The notes beneath the pieces are model-generated. The model was given only the letters and a program-made list of their open reading frames with translations. It had not been told where the DNA came from and searched no databases. The position numbers and the translations under genes were made by a program. A stretch of DNA of 64,000 nucleotides from Liolophura sinensis (Eukaryota; Mollusca; Polyplacophora; Chitonida; Chitonidae), in contig NC_088295.1 of the NCBI RefSeq assembly GCF_032854445.1, positions 76,534,028 to 76,598,027 on the forward strand. Reading direction: 5' to 3'. Position 1 is the stretch's first letter, and every line of letters begins with the position of its first letter. Shown here in pieces: positions 1 to 14,285 of this stretch.

Positions 1-3000
1 CTCTTGCCCTGTATGCATGCATAATCTGGCTGTTTCAGCATTGCAGACACTCCGTCGCCCGCTAATCAATTTATTACTGAAATCAGAGACTATTTACATC
101 ACCCACAGACACAAAAGCAACATAAAGCTGTTAGGGAGGCTGGAAAAAGCGACAGCTTGGACCCATAACTGCTTGAACATGAGACTGGTATCTCTATTTG
201 ACAATTTGTGATTGCCAATGAAAAAACACATATACGACTGCAAGCAGCAAGCATTTCAAATTGTAGCTTAGCTTAGCGGGATTAACTGATGCATTTTACA
301 AGGCGTGGCCAGGGCTGTAGAGAAGAAGTAATTGTGAAAATGATCATCGAGTATACTCGTTCGAATGCTATCAAGGAGGTACAACCTGTACAGAACTTAA
401 AATCTAACAAACATGGGAGATTTTGTTTAGGTTCCAAACAAACAGCAACACAAATGGGTCTTTATGTCATCAAGCCTGAGACTTTCTCCATCAGTATAGC
501 GTGCCTATCGTTTTCAAATCGGATGGAAAAGTTTGCTGTCTTTTTAACGTGGCGCAGATCGACTAAGACTTGTTTGAATGTGTAAACGCGTATTTTCGCA
601 TTATACGTTCAACTGTACAGTGTCTTTGTTATCTCTGACAGTCACAATTGTAATTCACTACTGTACAGTCAATTGTCTGTCACCATCACTGGATTTTTAG
701 TAACGATGAACAGTGAATGGGGATATCCTGCCGGTAATTCCATCCTGCCGATGACCCATGTTGAATGCGTGTCTACCATGTGAGTGAGGCGGACCAGATA
801 AAAAAAAACATGTAGTCCACTGAGGTCTAAAGGACAGGGAACATTTGATAGCCAGAACAGCGCGACGCAATAGAGTATAATCCTCGCAAATGTAGCATGT
901 GTTTATGTTACATGTAACATAAAAGTGGTCCATGTTAGCACTCAAAAGCGACAGCTAGGCTTTGAACAAAATGGCTTCGTTTTCATGTAAGCAACAGCTT
1001 CAGCATGTCCGTTCTCTCATTTCTTCTTAAATCACATAGTTTTTGTTAGATCATCACAAGAACTCATGTTCTCACAAGGTCACACTTTTCATCGAACATT
1101 ACATCTGTACATGTAGTTTTTATATTCATCAAAAGTGTAGTTGAAAGATTTAATCTGTAAAAGAACTCTCAAAAGCTTTTTAGGTTTAGTGTGAGAATGT
1201 TGTGCAATGAAAATAATAAAAAGGTGCTAAGTAAACCACGAGGGAGATGAGAGAGCGTTTACTACGAGCACATGAAGGTTAACACAGGCTGCTTACTCAG
1301 ATACTGCAGTGGTGTGAAATCTTAAGCTGAACTACTATTTTCTGGCACGGAGTTTGTGGGAGGAGAGGGAAACAGTTAGGGACGTTGAGCATAAATAAGG
1401 AATATACATATATATGCGTGTACAGGGTTCAGCTCAGTGTGTTTAGTCGCTATATGTAGTGAGGTGATTCTTGTCACGTTTTCTCTATTATTTGCCCGTG
1501 ACTAGTATTCCCCTCTTAAAATACTGAGAATTCACATTCTCTTTTCCCAATAAAAACTAAACAAAGTTAGTACTATAAATGTATTTGCGTAGAACACCTG
1601 TTGGAACAAGTCTATAGTGGAAGTGTCCAGGATGTTATATGCACCGCTAGCAGGGAGTAATTTTTCTAATGCTAAGTTCATTGTAATGACGTCAATGGCG
1701 AGATCACATTCAAAAGTGGCTATATATAGAAATCAACTTAAATAAACACAATTAACACGCGTTAGAAGATTATTATCTAAACATCAATGTATATTTAGCA
1801 GATACCTTTTGGAGTCATCTCTCATTGTTTCCAGAGAAGGACGGCAATGGTGGTTCCCACATGATTCACTGCCCCATTTCTTGTGTCATCATCATATATA
1901 TATATTTTTTTTTTCTACTCGCGATTCACAAATGAAACAATAAATAATTAAATAACCCATATGCACGGATGTTTTGTTTGATCAAAAACATTCATAACTA
2001 ATTCAATGACGCAGTCCTGACGCCACAAGGTCTTGCGTTGAGGACATAAAAACACCCGAAACAGCCATCCCCTAGTTTATAGTATAGGAGACAGGAGACA
2101 TCCCGTCTTATGCTATGCATGCATGCAGTGTATACTACAGCTTGACACACACTCTCATAAAAAGCTGGAGATCCGCCTACCAGGGCATTATAATGACCGT
2201 ATATATTTTTTAAAAATTATTCAGCTTAAAAGTTTTATGTTGCTTACCTGAAAAAGGTGTGCCATAAAGGTGATGGTCTTTTATGTAGATGTATATTAGA
2301 GATAAACTTTCTTTGATTACCCACCAGTAATCAAAGATTAAAATAAGATTAAAACGCAGGTGTTGAAAACATGCTTACAAATACGTAATAATTAATGAAG
2401 AAAACTGACAGAGGAGAGCTTAAATAAAGCTACTGTCATTTTTAGATTCATCCTACTCTTATTAACAAGTGTAAACCAGGAGAAACATTTCCTTTTTGAC
2501 AATGGAGGAAAACGGGGTGTTATTTCATTCTTGGAGCATGGTAATGTTTTATCTTTGTGTTAAGCTTTCTTCGTGGAAACATTTGTTTCAAGGTTAACAG
2601 AGCCATAACTGAATTCCTGCACGACTGAAAAGCAAGAAGATTTGTCGAGCAGCAGGAGTTTAGCTCTCTGGAAAACTGTAGCTGGGTGTATGTGCAAATC
2701 TTTGTGATGAAAAAGTAGAACAAAGTGTGAGCGTTTTGAAGAGTATGTGAATCAAAGATTACGATGTATTTGGTACATGTCGCCTTAAATAGCATTAGTG
2801 TATGAAACACAGTAGCACGGCAAAAGTTGCGCTTACTACATGATTTACATACCTCATATCTTACAATATTTATCCGTGTATTAGTGATGAACACCGTCCA
2901 GAAACTCACGAATGTTACACTTAATATATGACGGCTGTCATGTTTGAAAGTGGAGGACCCAGGTCGAGTCCATAGAAAACCACTGCACCTTACCAGACAC

Positions 3001-6000
3001 CTGACACATTTCCTGACGTAAACCGCAGCCGAACCATTGAGAAATGCACTGGAACACGAGATCTATTTTCTGTCATGGTCTCTTCAGCTGTTGTTACCAT
3101 AGACGGCTATAGTATGTTTACGTCACATTGGTCGTTACGACCCATAGTGGAACTTTAAACATAATTTCTCGGTATTATAAATTATCTAATTCAAGGTTGG
3201 GGAAAGTTGCTTTGAGTGGGTGACATTTGAATTTTTCGGATGGGGCGGGGGGGGGGGAGGGGACGGCGGTATTCCAACCAATCAGGTTTTAATCCTCAAA
3301 GTGATGAAGTCATGGCACAAATTTAATTACCAGATCGCTTCTAAAATCTTTCTACTTATTTTCTTACAACACAAATTTAGCCACAATAATTTACACAAAC
3401 TAAGCAATGCTTGTTATATATATTTGGGCAATAATTAAAACAAATGCATATGAAGTTATCAAATGGGAATTCAGTATAAATCAATGTAAATCTGATATTC
3501 TTATGTACTTAGTGCGAGAAAACCTACAGGCATTGCTTCATGGAGACAACTGTTTAGTTGTTTTATGGCCTTGCTGAGAACATGATTTGAAATAGGGCGA
3601 ATAGTGCACTGAGTTTTGTTTGGCCTAGATATGATATGCTGTATAAGACAAGGGGATCATGACAAGGAGGTAGAAGTGCATAGTCTTCACACCAGTCGAC
3701 TACAGCGTTACATTGCACGATATTGTAAATTACGATCTTTTGGAATAAATATAACAAAATCATTGAACAGTATAGCTGATAAATTTCAGATAAATGTCAA
3801 GCTTTCTTAAATATGATTGAAAGGTGAGAGGCAGAAAATGTGAAGCATCCCCACCCCTACTTTTTTTTAAATGCGAGGGTTTGTCCTCATTTCCCCTATT
3901 TCCTGCGCCACTGTAGTTGCCTGTTCATTAGCACACGAACGTTTACGATCGAAACAAATTTGGGTTTATCTAAAACTCCCCCCTATGAACGCAAATTCGT
4001 CATATTCGTCTAGGGCCTAAACCAGAATCAATCATACGTGTCTACTTGGAAATCCCACGGCCTATCAAATATTTACATGTATTATTGAACACTTATTTCC
4101 TGTTACATACGAATCGGCAGTCGTGATGGAGCAGTTGTACTGTGGCTTTCTGGAGTGTAACCAGGACGACACTGCAATCAGGCCTAGAGTAGGATACGTA
4201 ACGTTGCTTATATGCACTGTCATGTCTATAGGAAAGAAATAAAATACTAATTTTGTTTTCATTTCTTCATTCATTTGTTGACATAAATATATGGACACGT
4301 AAAAAATGTTATCTGTGATGTAAGTGTTCTTGTGAATTCCTATATGTAAATTAGAGACCATGATATTGAATAGTATCTGATTGAATTAATGGTATTGTTG
4401 ATATGAAAAAGAGTGGCCTTTAACATTAAATTTACATGCCACAAATCACAGAGCTAAAATATACATGTTTCACAGAGAGTATCCGGGTTTAGAGGAGAGG
4501 TTCACAAACACCAATGAAAAACATATCAGGGGCTTTTTATTTCATCTTGGCAAGAGTCACAAAGGGACTTGTCTCATATACATGTTTAGATGGAGAGAGT
4601 AACATTTACATTAACGGCAGAAAGCTACTGCTTACAAACATTGCACTACTACCAGATCTACAAGGGAGACACAGACAGCTTCTATAGAGAGAGGAATCAC
4701 AGGTGTGGAAGGATACAGTAAAGTCAGCACAGACAGAACTCACTGGGGTCATGGCAAGGCACGAAAGGGGAACCATTAGAACATCTGCTTACCTAATAAT
4801 GATTGGCGTCCTTGGAAGTTGGGAATAAAGTCAAAAGTAAAATTTCATATGTTTATCATCCCCACACGAACAAAACATCTTCAAAGCAACATTCTCCCAA
4901 TAAGTAAGGATACCCTCAGGGATATCATTGCAACAAGACAGTATGTAGTATAGCACTGCGACAATGAACAAAGTGGGACAGTTGATTTGTGATTACCTCT
5001 ATAATGGCTATAAATCTAAGATCAAAGCAAATGTAGATTATCCTGCATCATTGATATAAGTGTAATCTAAAAGCTACATTCAAGCCTCAAAGCAAGCTTT
5101 AATCCGAATACTTAACTTGCATATGCGTTTCGAATGTTACATACTATGGTGTAATTTTCTGTATTAAAGTCGTAGTTGTTTAGGTGAAGATCTTTATCCC
5201 ATACGCGGTTACGTGAACAGAGAAGGGAAAAGGAGCATCAGACGAATAGAAAAAAACAACAAAAAAATGAAATGAAAACAAATAATACTAATCAAACAGC
5301 ACTGTCAAAGAAGACGACGACAGTACGTTTGCGTCACCCAAGTCGTTATGGAGGCCTGGAGGAATTTGAGTAGCGTTATGCATTTTTTTATTCGATGATA
5401 TTAATTGTACATTGCACATCTTTTCAACCTCGATTGGTCTGCGAGTTGACATGTACTAGATGGGTGTAAGCTATGCATCCAAGTTATTGGCTATACAGCC
5501 AAAACGGGAAGTAGTGCTACTTTCCTGTATTGTGAACTACCCGATGGTTCTACAGAAATTTTCCCGCATACCCTCGCTCAGGCGAACTTAACACATTGTT
5601 AAGCCCGTGTGTACCGTCACAATCAATAATGAGGAACAAGTGGAATAGCCTGGTGTTGACGTTCTCAGATCGTTTTACTCCATAACATGACGCATAAGCA
5701 CTGTAACGGTTTTAAATTCACCATGCAGACCAGCTCTTCATTTACTGGCGGCTTTTCACATTACTTGAGACGTTGCTAATCATTCATGGCAGAACAATAT
5801 TATGTTTAAGCTCCACAGTTGTCAATCAGCGCAAATTGTGATTCTGTCTGTAGATGTACAAACGTTACTTAACCCGTTTGCTAATCCCGATATTCCTAGA
5901 ATATCTTTCAGTTAAATTTAACAAAGGTTGTGCGTTTAGATGTTTGCTCGTATCTTTCATTAATGTACCAGTTCAGTGTCATTTTGTGACTAACACCACA

Positions 6001-6068
6001 TAACCGCACTTCAAAGGTCAAGAAACACGCACACAACACGCACATTTAATCACTTATCCGTCACTTAC
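1..6068. other. Non-coding, no supported gene
   Basis: Nothing with protein features was found. A G-run occurs at about 3,245-3,260. A minus-strand donor-like CTTTTTCAG|GTAAGC at about 2,250 and another TTAG|GTAAGC at about 4,793 could be tiny exons of the tentative minus-strand gene, but the exons would be only 18-30 bases and I do not call them. Confidence 0.5.
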
Positions 6069-6116
6069 CTGAGTAGTCGTCTTGAGATAGCACCCGTTGA
6101 ATTTGTAGAAGAAGCA
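6069..6116 (-). CDS. Candidate 48-base exon, phase 1-1
   Basis: The minus strand has a very good acceptor (T-rich tract then ATTGTTTCAG) and donor (CTCAG|GTAAGT) only 48 bases apart. In phase 1 it reads VLLLQIQRVLSQDDYS, which would finish the hydrophobic helix begun in the candidate exon at 9.5 kb and start a cytoplasmic tail. In other frames it is also open, so the frame rests on that join. Confidence 0.35.
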
Positions 6117-7194
6117 CTGAAACAATAAATTATATTAAAAAAGTTAAATTTACTGTATCTATATAACTTAAGGTCATGCTTATTCGAGTCGGTCGTTTAG
6201 GTGCATAAACTGCTAAATAAGATGCATCTTCAACTATCTTCCCTTGTAATTTAAATTTTTATATTTTTTTATAACTTAATTCAACTGCACCGGCTCCTAG
6301 AATCCAGTACCTGCACAGATGTATAACACAGCGTATAATTGAACTCACAGTCAGCACAAAAGGAAGGTGCTTTCATTTGATTACATTTCAACACGGTGAT
6401 GCGTTGCACATGTATGTGCATGCCTGTAAGTTGTCCTCTCACCTTCAATGAGCACTTCCGTAACACTCTAGCATAGGGTAAGTGAACAGGGCGATATGAC
6501 GAACAATCAGCCATTCTTCGACTATTACGCAAATCTTCTACGTCAACATTTATAGCACAATTGCACCTTTTATCTCTATACATAGAGTATATGAGCCACA
6601 CAAAAACGTGCTGCCCTATGGTGTAATGCCTTTGTATACTGCATATACCACATTCTGTTCTAGTGTTAATAATAAAGCCTAATGTTGTTAGATCCAACAA
6701 CAGACCGGATTTCACCGCTTAAGTGTGACCATTTGCCATTATCACCCTGCCGTCGATGCTTGTAGTCTTTTGTATCGTTTAATTTTGCTTGAGATCAAAT
6801 GCATGTGAGGGAGAGGGGATATAAATTTTTCGGTGAGTTAACACGCTGCCATAACGGTGTTACCGTTAGGGTAATAAGATATTCTCTAACGGAGCAGAGT
6901 GACGTCCCTTGAGATTAAATGGCGTTCGTTTAACCGCACAAAGGTTATTTTCTCTGAGCCTGATCAGCCACATCATGGCAACTTTAGTAGTAGCCCATCA
7001 CTACATAGATTAATTTGCACAACAACGACCTAAGCTCCTTTGATTTTATCTCTGTCATTATTTCAGACACCTTTTCGTAGCTTGGACTTCAGTCACGTCG
7101 CTTCTATCATAATCCAGAATGACACTGTGCACTGTTTTATTGTGCACTGTGCCATTCACTACAAGGTTAGTATGTATTTTTGCCACAGCTGTGT

Positions 7195-7980
7195 CTAATT
7201 CCGCTTAACCCGGAGCTAGGGGCAATAAAAACATGCGTGTTTACTGCATAAACATGATGCGTTTATGAACAGTTGCAATCACAGCGCGACTGAGATACCT
7301 ATATTTGCATTAGACCTGGAAATTATTCACGGACAACGAATTTGCAACATGAATATCATATTTAGATTATATCGACTGTCTTCCCTGTTTTACTTACCAT
7401 TTATGTATTGTTTAATACATAGGCTATTCCTTTGGAGACTGGTGTTTTACGATTTTTTTTCGAAATGGGAAGTAAACTTGTCCACACTAAATGCCGCGTT
7501 TTGGTTTAGGAATGTTATACGAATGTCGAAGATGTAGCTTAGATTCACCCTTAGTGTGAGAAAATCCTTCTTTCTCATTCACTAAACGGTATATTGATGA
7601 TCTGATAATTCCGTTCAAGCCGCAGCCAGGGGGGTGGGGGGGTGGGGGTGGGGGTTGGGGTGGGGTGTATTTATCGTGTTGAATTAGATCGCCACTTTGA
7701 TATATGAACAGTTGCAATCAAAGCGCAATTGAGATAATATTTTGTTATCGACAACTTATAATCTAGCATGGTACATGATCTGAATACTGATTTCAGTCAG
7801 TCACCTAAAACATACCTTTCCTGCATCACTGACAACTGCTGACCGCTTCTCTTTGTATGACTCTGTCCTACTTTTGTACTTTATATACTTTCTTAGTTTT
7901 TGGGTAGTTTGTGCTAAGCATCGTTTTGGGAATTTCCCTTGCATCTTGCTCATTGGTAGACAGCTGGTATACGAAATGTC
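7195..7980 (+). repeat. Dispersed repeat family R2, copy 1 (with palindromic part and G-run)
   Basis: CCGCTTAACCCGGAGCTAGG, ATGAACAGTTGCAATCACAG, then at 7,680 GAATTAGATCGCCACTTTGA and a second ATGAACAGTTGCAATCAAAG, then CTTTATATACTTTCTTAGTT. The same blocks recur near 14.1, 23.1 and 32.6-33.2 kb. A G-rich run (7,628-7,666) sits inside. Confidence 0.55.
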
Positions 7981-8675
7981 TTTTTCGACGCATCGATTTA
8001 TGCGTTATTAAAAATGGTAGGCCTATTATTTGGGCTTAAAAGTATCAAAAGTAGTTGCTTTTGATCGGTTTTGATGTATATTGTGTATACATATACATAT
8101 ACATATAAACGCGTGAGTGTGCTCCTTCCCCGAGTGCTGTTTTCTATATTAGGAAGCGTCGCCATGGCATAATGACGGCGACGCTAAATCCCTAGCAAAC
8201 AAACGAGTTAAAGATGGACAAAGTGTTAAGTTTTCTTCGGTGCCGATGACTTAACTTTAGTATTCTAAGGGCAGGGTTTCACAACAGCAGTGTTATTTAT
8301 TGATGTGAATGTGTTGCATGTAAACATGCACGTAACTCTTATAGCTTATAGCACTCCACAGTTGTCACTGCCGCAGATGTACATGTGCGTCAGGACGGAT
8401 TCCATTTTTATGTTACATGCATGACCGATGTGGTGTACGGAACATGTGTGAGTATACGTGTATAATGTACGTGTATAGTGACTACCAGGTAAAGAGGTGT
8501 GGGTGAAGTATGTTGACAGCTGTAGGCTAAAAACATTCAATTAACACCTACAGTACTTCGCCATCGACTTATAACTCCCATCTACGTAAACAGGGCGAGA
8601 AGACGGGATATCAGTGACACTGGGTGTCGCTATAAGTCAAAAAATCCGCTATGACTGTTTATTACAAACAGGACA

Positions 8676-8676
<1 letters not shown>

Positions 8677-8722
<46 letters not shown>
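8677..8722. repeat. (TA)n microsatellite
   Basis: Twenty-three uninterrupted TA dinucleotides. The flanks show no relation to a named element. Confidence 0.95.
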
Positions 8723-8726
<4 letters not shown>

Positions 8727-9504
8727 AGTGAAAGGCTACCATGCCAGATCCGATGCTGCGCTACCTATACGGTTTCACACTCAGCGACGAGTACGTATAG
8801 CCTTAGTTCGGCCTTCTTAGTTCAGCCTAGCTTGACATATAACGGTATTTTGGGCGTATAGTAATAGATAGGATTTCACTGTTAAGGACGGGGAATTTTT
8901 TTCGACAGTTTTCTCATTCGCAATTAAGAAACACCCTTGGCTTTCACAGTTAGCCACTCGAACCAAGCGTTCTGCCATGCATTAGACCGTCTATATGTGT
9001 AAGCCCTGGCCATGACATGCATTAGACTCGTTAATGACAACATCAAATAAGGGGTCATGTTCTAGTTACCAACCAAGCCTGCATTTTCATATATACACAT
9101 ACATGTACACAGACACTAGTATATTTAACAATAATTTGTAGACAATCTATTTATCGATCTTCCAGGAACACAACCGTAACATATTGTTAAATAAATACTA
9201 GGTCAGTTCTGACGGTCTGATAACGATGATGAGAGACCACCTGCCGAATAGCTGGCTATATACATGTACCTCTCTGAGCACATCTTCCTGGGGGTGATAC
9301 GCAGCCTTAATTCAGTCTAAACACCCGGCCTACTGAATGTACGTGTAGATATGTATTACTGTCTTAATGGGCATTTATTATTTGCGACCTCGTACTATAG
9401 TAGTTTATACTGGGGGAACGACCGTAATGTGGACATACAGCAAACCTGGTACTTTCGATAGCATATATAGATGGTTAGGCGCCCTATATGGACATCAGAC
9501 TTAC

Positions 9505-9645
9505 CTAAGAGAATAGTGGCCGAAATGTATAATCCCCATTCCCCCATGGATCGCATTGCATTGGGACTGCCCCTGCACCAGGACTCCTCGAAAACCACAC
9601 GGTTAATGTAAGTCCAATTAGCGTTGGTATGGACGACCTGGCTGT
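9505..9645 (-). CDS. Candidate exon (juxtamembrane), phase 1-1
   Basis: The minus-strand donor TTAG|GTAAGT is strong; the acceptor GAGATGTGCAG has a poor pyrimidine tract. The 47 open codons include NANWTYINRVVFEESWC and end in a hydrophobic stretch GLYISATILL. Joined to the candidate exon at 6.1 kb this becomes a plausible membrane helix. Confidence 0.3.
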   Translation of the reverse strand, partial: TARSSIPTLIGLTLTVWFSRSPGAGAVPMQCDPWGNGDYTFRPLFS

Positions 9646-11847
9646 CTGCACATCTCGCTACTGGTATGCATTCCCCCCGAAATACACCCGAGCTTTTCTA
9701 TCGCCCGGAGGCTCTCTCTTAAGAATTATTGTCAGTGACTATAAGCCGTTCAAAAAGATCTGCCAGCGTAGTCATGTGTAGCGAAAATCTACATGGTTGA
9801 CAGTCGCCTCAGTATAGAGCTAATGCGGGCTTATTCTGACATGTCCCGGCGCTTGGCTGCTCGTCCACAAGCTGGTATACAGGCCCCATACCACCACAGC
9901 ACTCTGGTCTCCACTCAGCTCCACACAAGGTTGAGTCGGCCGACTGAAGCCTATAAGTGAGATTGAGCGATAGTACGGAAGCTTAACGTTGCTGTCTCAC
10001 TACAGCAGGATCAGTGGAAAACCACAAAGCCCGTGTAGAGAGGCCGGAGTTATTTACAGCTCTAAACCGGCAACACCCGCACTCGCTGGTTTTTCCTCTT
10101 AGGACGCAAGCCCTATAGGATCTGCTGAGCTTGTCTATATTACTAGTATATACATATATGTAAACATATATGTATATATACGTACGCGGAGGGGTCGGAG
10201 ACGACTGCCGCTGAACAGGCCCGGCAAATATCTTCCCACATGAATGCTCCGCTTTCCTTCCACCCGCAAATATAGTCTTGTGCTCACGACAAATAACATA
10301 TAATTATGTAAACTTTGTGTTCCTATAGGCCTCGGGTTACTTTTGTCTGATTTGGAAGAGCCACCTTGAAAATATATACACTGTGACAATTCCACACATC
10401 AAATTACGCCTGCGTGAGAACGAGGGCATAATTTGTACATGTGCAGTTACATTTGTTGTCAGTCTGAAATGATAGATTGATAAAGGACATTATTCATGCT
10501 TGCGAAGCTTAAACTCTTATATAGGCATCAGGATGCTAGCTGTCATGTTATATACATATAGTGCTCATTCCACCGTATTGGCAACATGTGCCATGTGTGC
10601 CTTCCATTCAGTCTACAACGTCAATATAGTCAGCCGTGTATTTTCCGATAACATCTGCTTGCGTTGACAATTGTTCCTAAACATTTTAAAAGTCAGCCAC
10701 CATTCTCTATACCGTGTACAGTGCAATACGTTTGGTTTTCTGCTTTGATGTGCCTGATATATGCATGCGTAATATTAGGCCTACGTGTAATCAATGTGTG
10801 TTCAGAGCGCGAGAGTAGGCCTACTAAGCTGCGTGCATGTTTTCAAATTGCTTTCACAAACACGGCACACAATCCACGGTTATTCCGCTAGGCAGATTTG
10901 TAGCGAAAACATATTTGATTCATTATTCATCTCCATTTAAAAGAAAAAATCAATAAATAGTTAACAGATAGGACTTCGGTTTTTGGAATAAATAACGCAG
11001 TAGGATGTAATTAAATGATCTACCGGTATGTGGACGGAGAGTACATGGTCCGTTGCAAAGCGATACGATTTGACTCGTGGAAAGCATTCTCTTCAGTTTT
11101 CATTCTCTATTTATTACTGCATTGCCGCAGAAAGAAAATATACAGCTTATTGGCTTACATGGCTCTGTACGGCCCCTATATAAAGTTACATGAACAATAA
11201 ATTCCATGTATTCTGCCTCACGTTGCTGTCCGGTCAGATTTGGTGAGTTACTGTATTAAAAGGGTACAAATAATTTTTCTTGACATCACTATATGAAATA
11301 CTTAGATTTTGGTACAGACTGGAGATAGTACTTGAACAATGGTAGCCAATTGTCTATCTGGAGAGTATGAGGGGAAGACTATTGATTACAACAATCCTAT
11401 AACTGTGCTAACGCTCCCACCAATGCCATCGACTACATAATTATTTTCCCCAGCGTTCCACCTATCAGTGACAGTAAGGGAGTTGCTGGCCAGCTCCCTT
11501 CACCACCAAGTCCGTCAGGTTTCACTGTAGTCATGCCAGTGCATCTGACAACAATTGCGCTGTGATACTATTTTAAATTCCACAAATTCTTGTAGGTTTT
11601 GCTCACATAATCCTGCCATTTTAGTTCACCAAAGCACCGTAAAATGCACAATGCCAAATAAACATGACAAATCGATTAAAATATGTTGGTTTTTAATTTT
11701 GGTGATGTAAGACTATTCATCAGGTTCGATCATCTCTTTACGAGTCAAGAGGGGTTAATGCTTCACTTAAACTTATGTCGCCATTTGTGCCAATTTCTTA
11801 TAGCTTTTAATGTTTACTTTACACACATTTGATGCACACTATTTTAT
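9646..11847. other. Non-coding, nothing recognised
   Basis: Open frames of 60-86 codons here have no domain, compositional or splice support. No repeats shared with the rest of the window were noticed apart from short TATA-rich patches. Confidence 0.5.
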
Positions 11848-12025
11848 CTATTTATTTCATTGGTGTTTTGCCCAGTACCATCCGCAGGTAGCTGAAAGAC
11901 CTTCCCACGTACGCCCGGAGAGGAAGCCAGCATGAGCTGGACTTGAACTCAGAGCAACCGCATTGGTGAGAGGCTCCTGGGTCATTGCGCCACGCTGGTG
12001 TGCTAACCACATCGGCCACTGAATA
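11848..12025 (+). mobile_element. SINE family S2, partial
   Basis: ATTTATTTCATTGGTGTTTT is followed by a deletion, then CATCCGCAGGTAGCTGAAAG, GAGAGGAAGCCAGCATGAGC and CTCCTGGGTCATTGCGCC. Same family as the copies at 33.6, 35.1, 36.2 and 38.7 kb. Confidence 0.7.
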
Positions 12026-12744
12026 TACCGTGGCACTTCATTATCTACGATAGGTTTAGCTCCCCCAGCACTCGCTGGCTACGCCTTGAATCGTATTCAT
12101 GGCGCGCCGTATGAATTTTTCGACATATTTCGGCGATAATTACAGTCAGTGTAGTTACAAATTTCTGCTTTGTTATTTTTGCGTTAAGTTAAAATATATC
12201 ACAGTTTTGTCTGCTTTGGATAGAACGAGAAATGCTTTACCTAGGATTACTAAAACATCTATGGCGCTTATGAAGATGAGAAAATGCTCTGATTTCCTCT
12301 CCAGTTGGAACAGTGCAAATGTCAGGTTGTGTTTTTGATACGTTGTAGAGAAAAATGCAAGCTGCATGCGACAGTATCTGACTTTGCACCGCACAGAAAC
12401 TTGAGTGTATTATTTTTGGGGGCTGAAGTTGACTAATTTACTACGTGAATAGGAAGCTAAAACATGGCCTAAAAGCTGAAGAGGCACAGGATAGAGTTGT
12501 CCTCGAGGGCTGAAATTAAATCAAAGGGAAGTTATTCTCGTTAAACGTTACAGGAGAGAAAAACCGTCCGTAGTTATCTGCCCGGGGGTCAACCGACTAA
12601 GTCAGACACAAGGTACACATATACAAACCAAAAAGTCTCGCGCTGATGCTTGTTACTCTCTAGTTTTGTGGAGAATATACCCTGAGAAATGACTTGTAAA
12701 CACCTAAAACAATTTTGTAAATCACCTGGAAATTTTGTAGAGAC

Positions 12745-12915
12745 CGGCCCTCATAGCACAGTTGATAGAGCGTCCGCTTCGGGAGTGGTAGATCCAGGGT
12801 CAATCCTGGGTCGAGTCACACCTAAGACTTTAAAAGAGGAAATTATAACTTCCTCGCTTGGCGTTCAGCATGAAGGGGATAGTGCAACGACTGGTTGACC
12901 TTTATCAGAGCAGGG
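12745..12915 (+). mobile_element. tRNA-derived SINE (family S1), 5' fragment
   Basis: Head and proximal body only: CATAGCACAGTTGATAGAGC, GATCCAGGGTCAATCCTGGG and CAGCATGAAGGGGATAGTGC. It breaks off soon after GGTTGACC and a short piece resembling TCAGAGCAGGGGCGGC. Confidence 0.75.
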
Positions 12916-12944
12916 GCGGCTTACTATGTCAAAAATATAATTAA

Positions 12945-13235
12945 AGACGCACAGCACAGAGGAGCGATGACAGAGTGATAGCTGGCAAATGGTCACACAT
13001 AACCGGTGAAATACGGTCTTTTGTCTGTTTACCTCAGCCAGGGCTTTATTCTACCTGTTCATGTAAATGAATAAATAGTAGCAATTTACACGCTCCCTAG
13101 AACCATGGATTCAGCAGAATTAGATAAAAAAATATGCAGTGATGTTAACTGCAATTTATTAGACGTCACTGGTCTAGAAAACTCTGCTGTGTTGTCATCA
13201 CATTTAAAATACAATCACATTAAGTCACATAAAAG
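12945..13235 (+). repeat. Dispersed repeat family R1, copy 1
   Basis: Contains GCTGGCAAATGGTCACAC, then TTACCTCAGCCAGGGCTTTA, TTCATGTAAATGAATAAATA and GACGTCACTGGTCTAG. The same blocks, in the same order, recur near 16.2, 25.7, 39.7, 58.5 and 59.3 kb. It has no convincing coding content; a 66-residue frame in it is not conserved among copies. Confidence 0.65.
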
Positions 13236-13984
13236 CCCCATCAAAACAAAAATTAATCGGGACAGCAATAATTCACACAACGTGTATTACACGAAGTTTG
13301 ATTAAGCCCAACTAAGAAAATACAAACATCAGCCGTGATTGTGATAATCTTCTTCCTGTACTCAATAAAAATATGTTACTTCTTTTCTATATGACGTGCA
13401 TTAATAGTTTGCAAAAATATTTGATAAAGCAGACGTCTTGAAATTTCCGACAATTTATACGTTCTGTAGTGAGTGGACTAGACAGTGAAAGTGTACATTT
13501 TAAGCGTGACAAACAAGAATAACATATATATGGGATTAATGTTTCAGCTAGGAAACATAAGATGTAAAGCACGTTTTGACTGGCTATTAGCGTGATTTCC
13601 TATAACGCATTATGACATAGATGTGCTAAACTTGGGAAACACCACTTAAAGACTGTAGGCTCAGAGCTGTTTTGATCTAAGAAGCTGTAAGACATGAATT
13701 TCACACAAAATCCAAAGTTTCTTAAACGTTACTGACTTTGCTCTATTTTAAATTGAAACATGTTTTGTCTCTTTGAAGCATATACATAAAACATATACTG
13801 TTTAGTTGTATTTAGTTTATGGTAAAGTTGAGGCTATGTCCGCACGATATGCTCTTTTGTACTTTACATGGTTCTTGGTAAACGGGCAGAGACCTTTGTT
13901 TAATTAAAAAACACTTGAGCCTACCTATAAGAAAACAGCTAGTAAGCCACAAAACAAAATAGCGTAAATCAATGTGCGGAAATA

Positions 13985-14285
13985 GACCTTGGTATACCAG
14001 GCGTATACTAAACGTCCCAAAACGACGTTTAACACAAAAAACCAGAAAACTAAGAAAGTATATAAAGTACGAAAATAGGACATAATCATACAAAGAGGAG
14101 CAGTCAACAGTTTCAAGTGATGTTGGAAAGATGCAAGATATGTTGTGGGCAACTGAATGAAATCAGTATTCAAATCGTGGAGCGAGTTAGTATCACATGA
14201 TTGCAACTGTTCATATATCCAAAGTGGCAATCTAATTCTACACGATAAATACCGCCCATAGTCCCGGGTTAAGCGGAACAATCAT
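13985..14285 (-). repeat. Dispersed repeat family R2, copy 2
   Basis: AAGAAAGTATATAAAGTACG, GAAATCAGTATTCAAAT, CAACTGTTCATATATCCAAA and CCGGGTTAAGCGGAAC are R2 blocks in reverse orientation. Overlapping open frames of 93 and 118 codons here are part of the repeat and show no protein signature. Confidence 0.6.

Noticed and set aside
2520-2909. 129-codon minus-strand open frame
   Set aside because: Composition and lack of motifs or splice sites are consistent with chance in AT-rich DNA.
7790-7870. Possible minus-strand exon with donor GGAAAG|GTATGT
   Set aside because: The sequence belongs to an R2 copy and has no good acceptor.
12750-12830. Possible functional tRNA gene
   Set aside because: The A and B box-like parts belong to SINE S1 heads; the sequence does not fold into a full cloverleaf by eye and recurs with SINE bodies attached.
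13925-14281. 118-codon minus-strand open frame with hydrophobic stretches
   Set aside because: It lies inside repeat R2; the other copies do not keep the frame, and no domain is visible.
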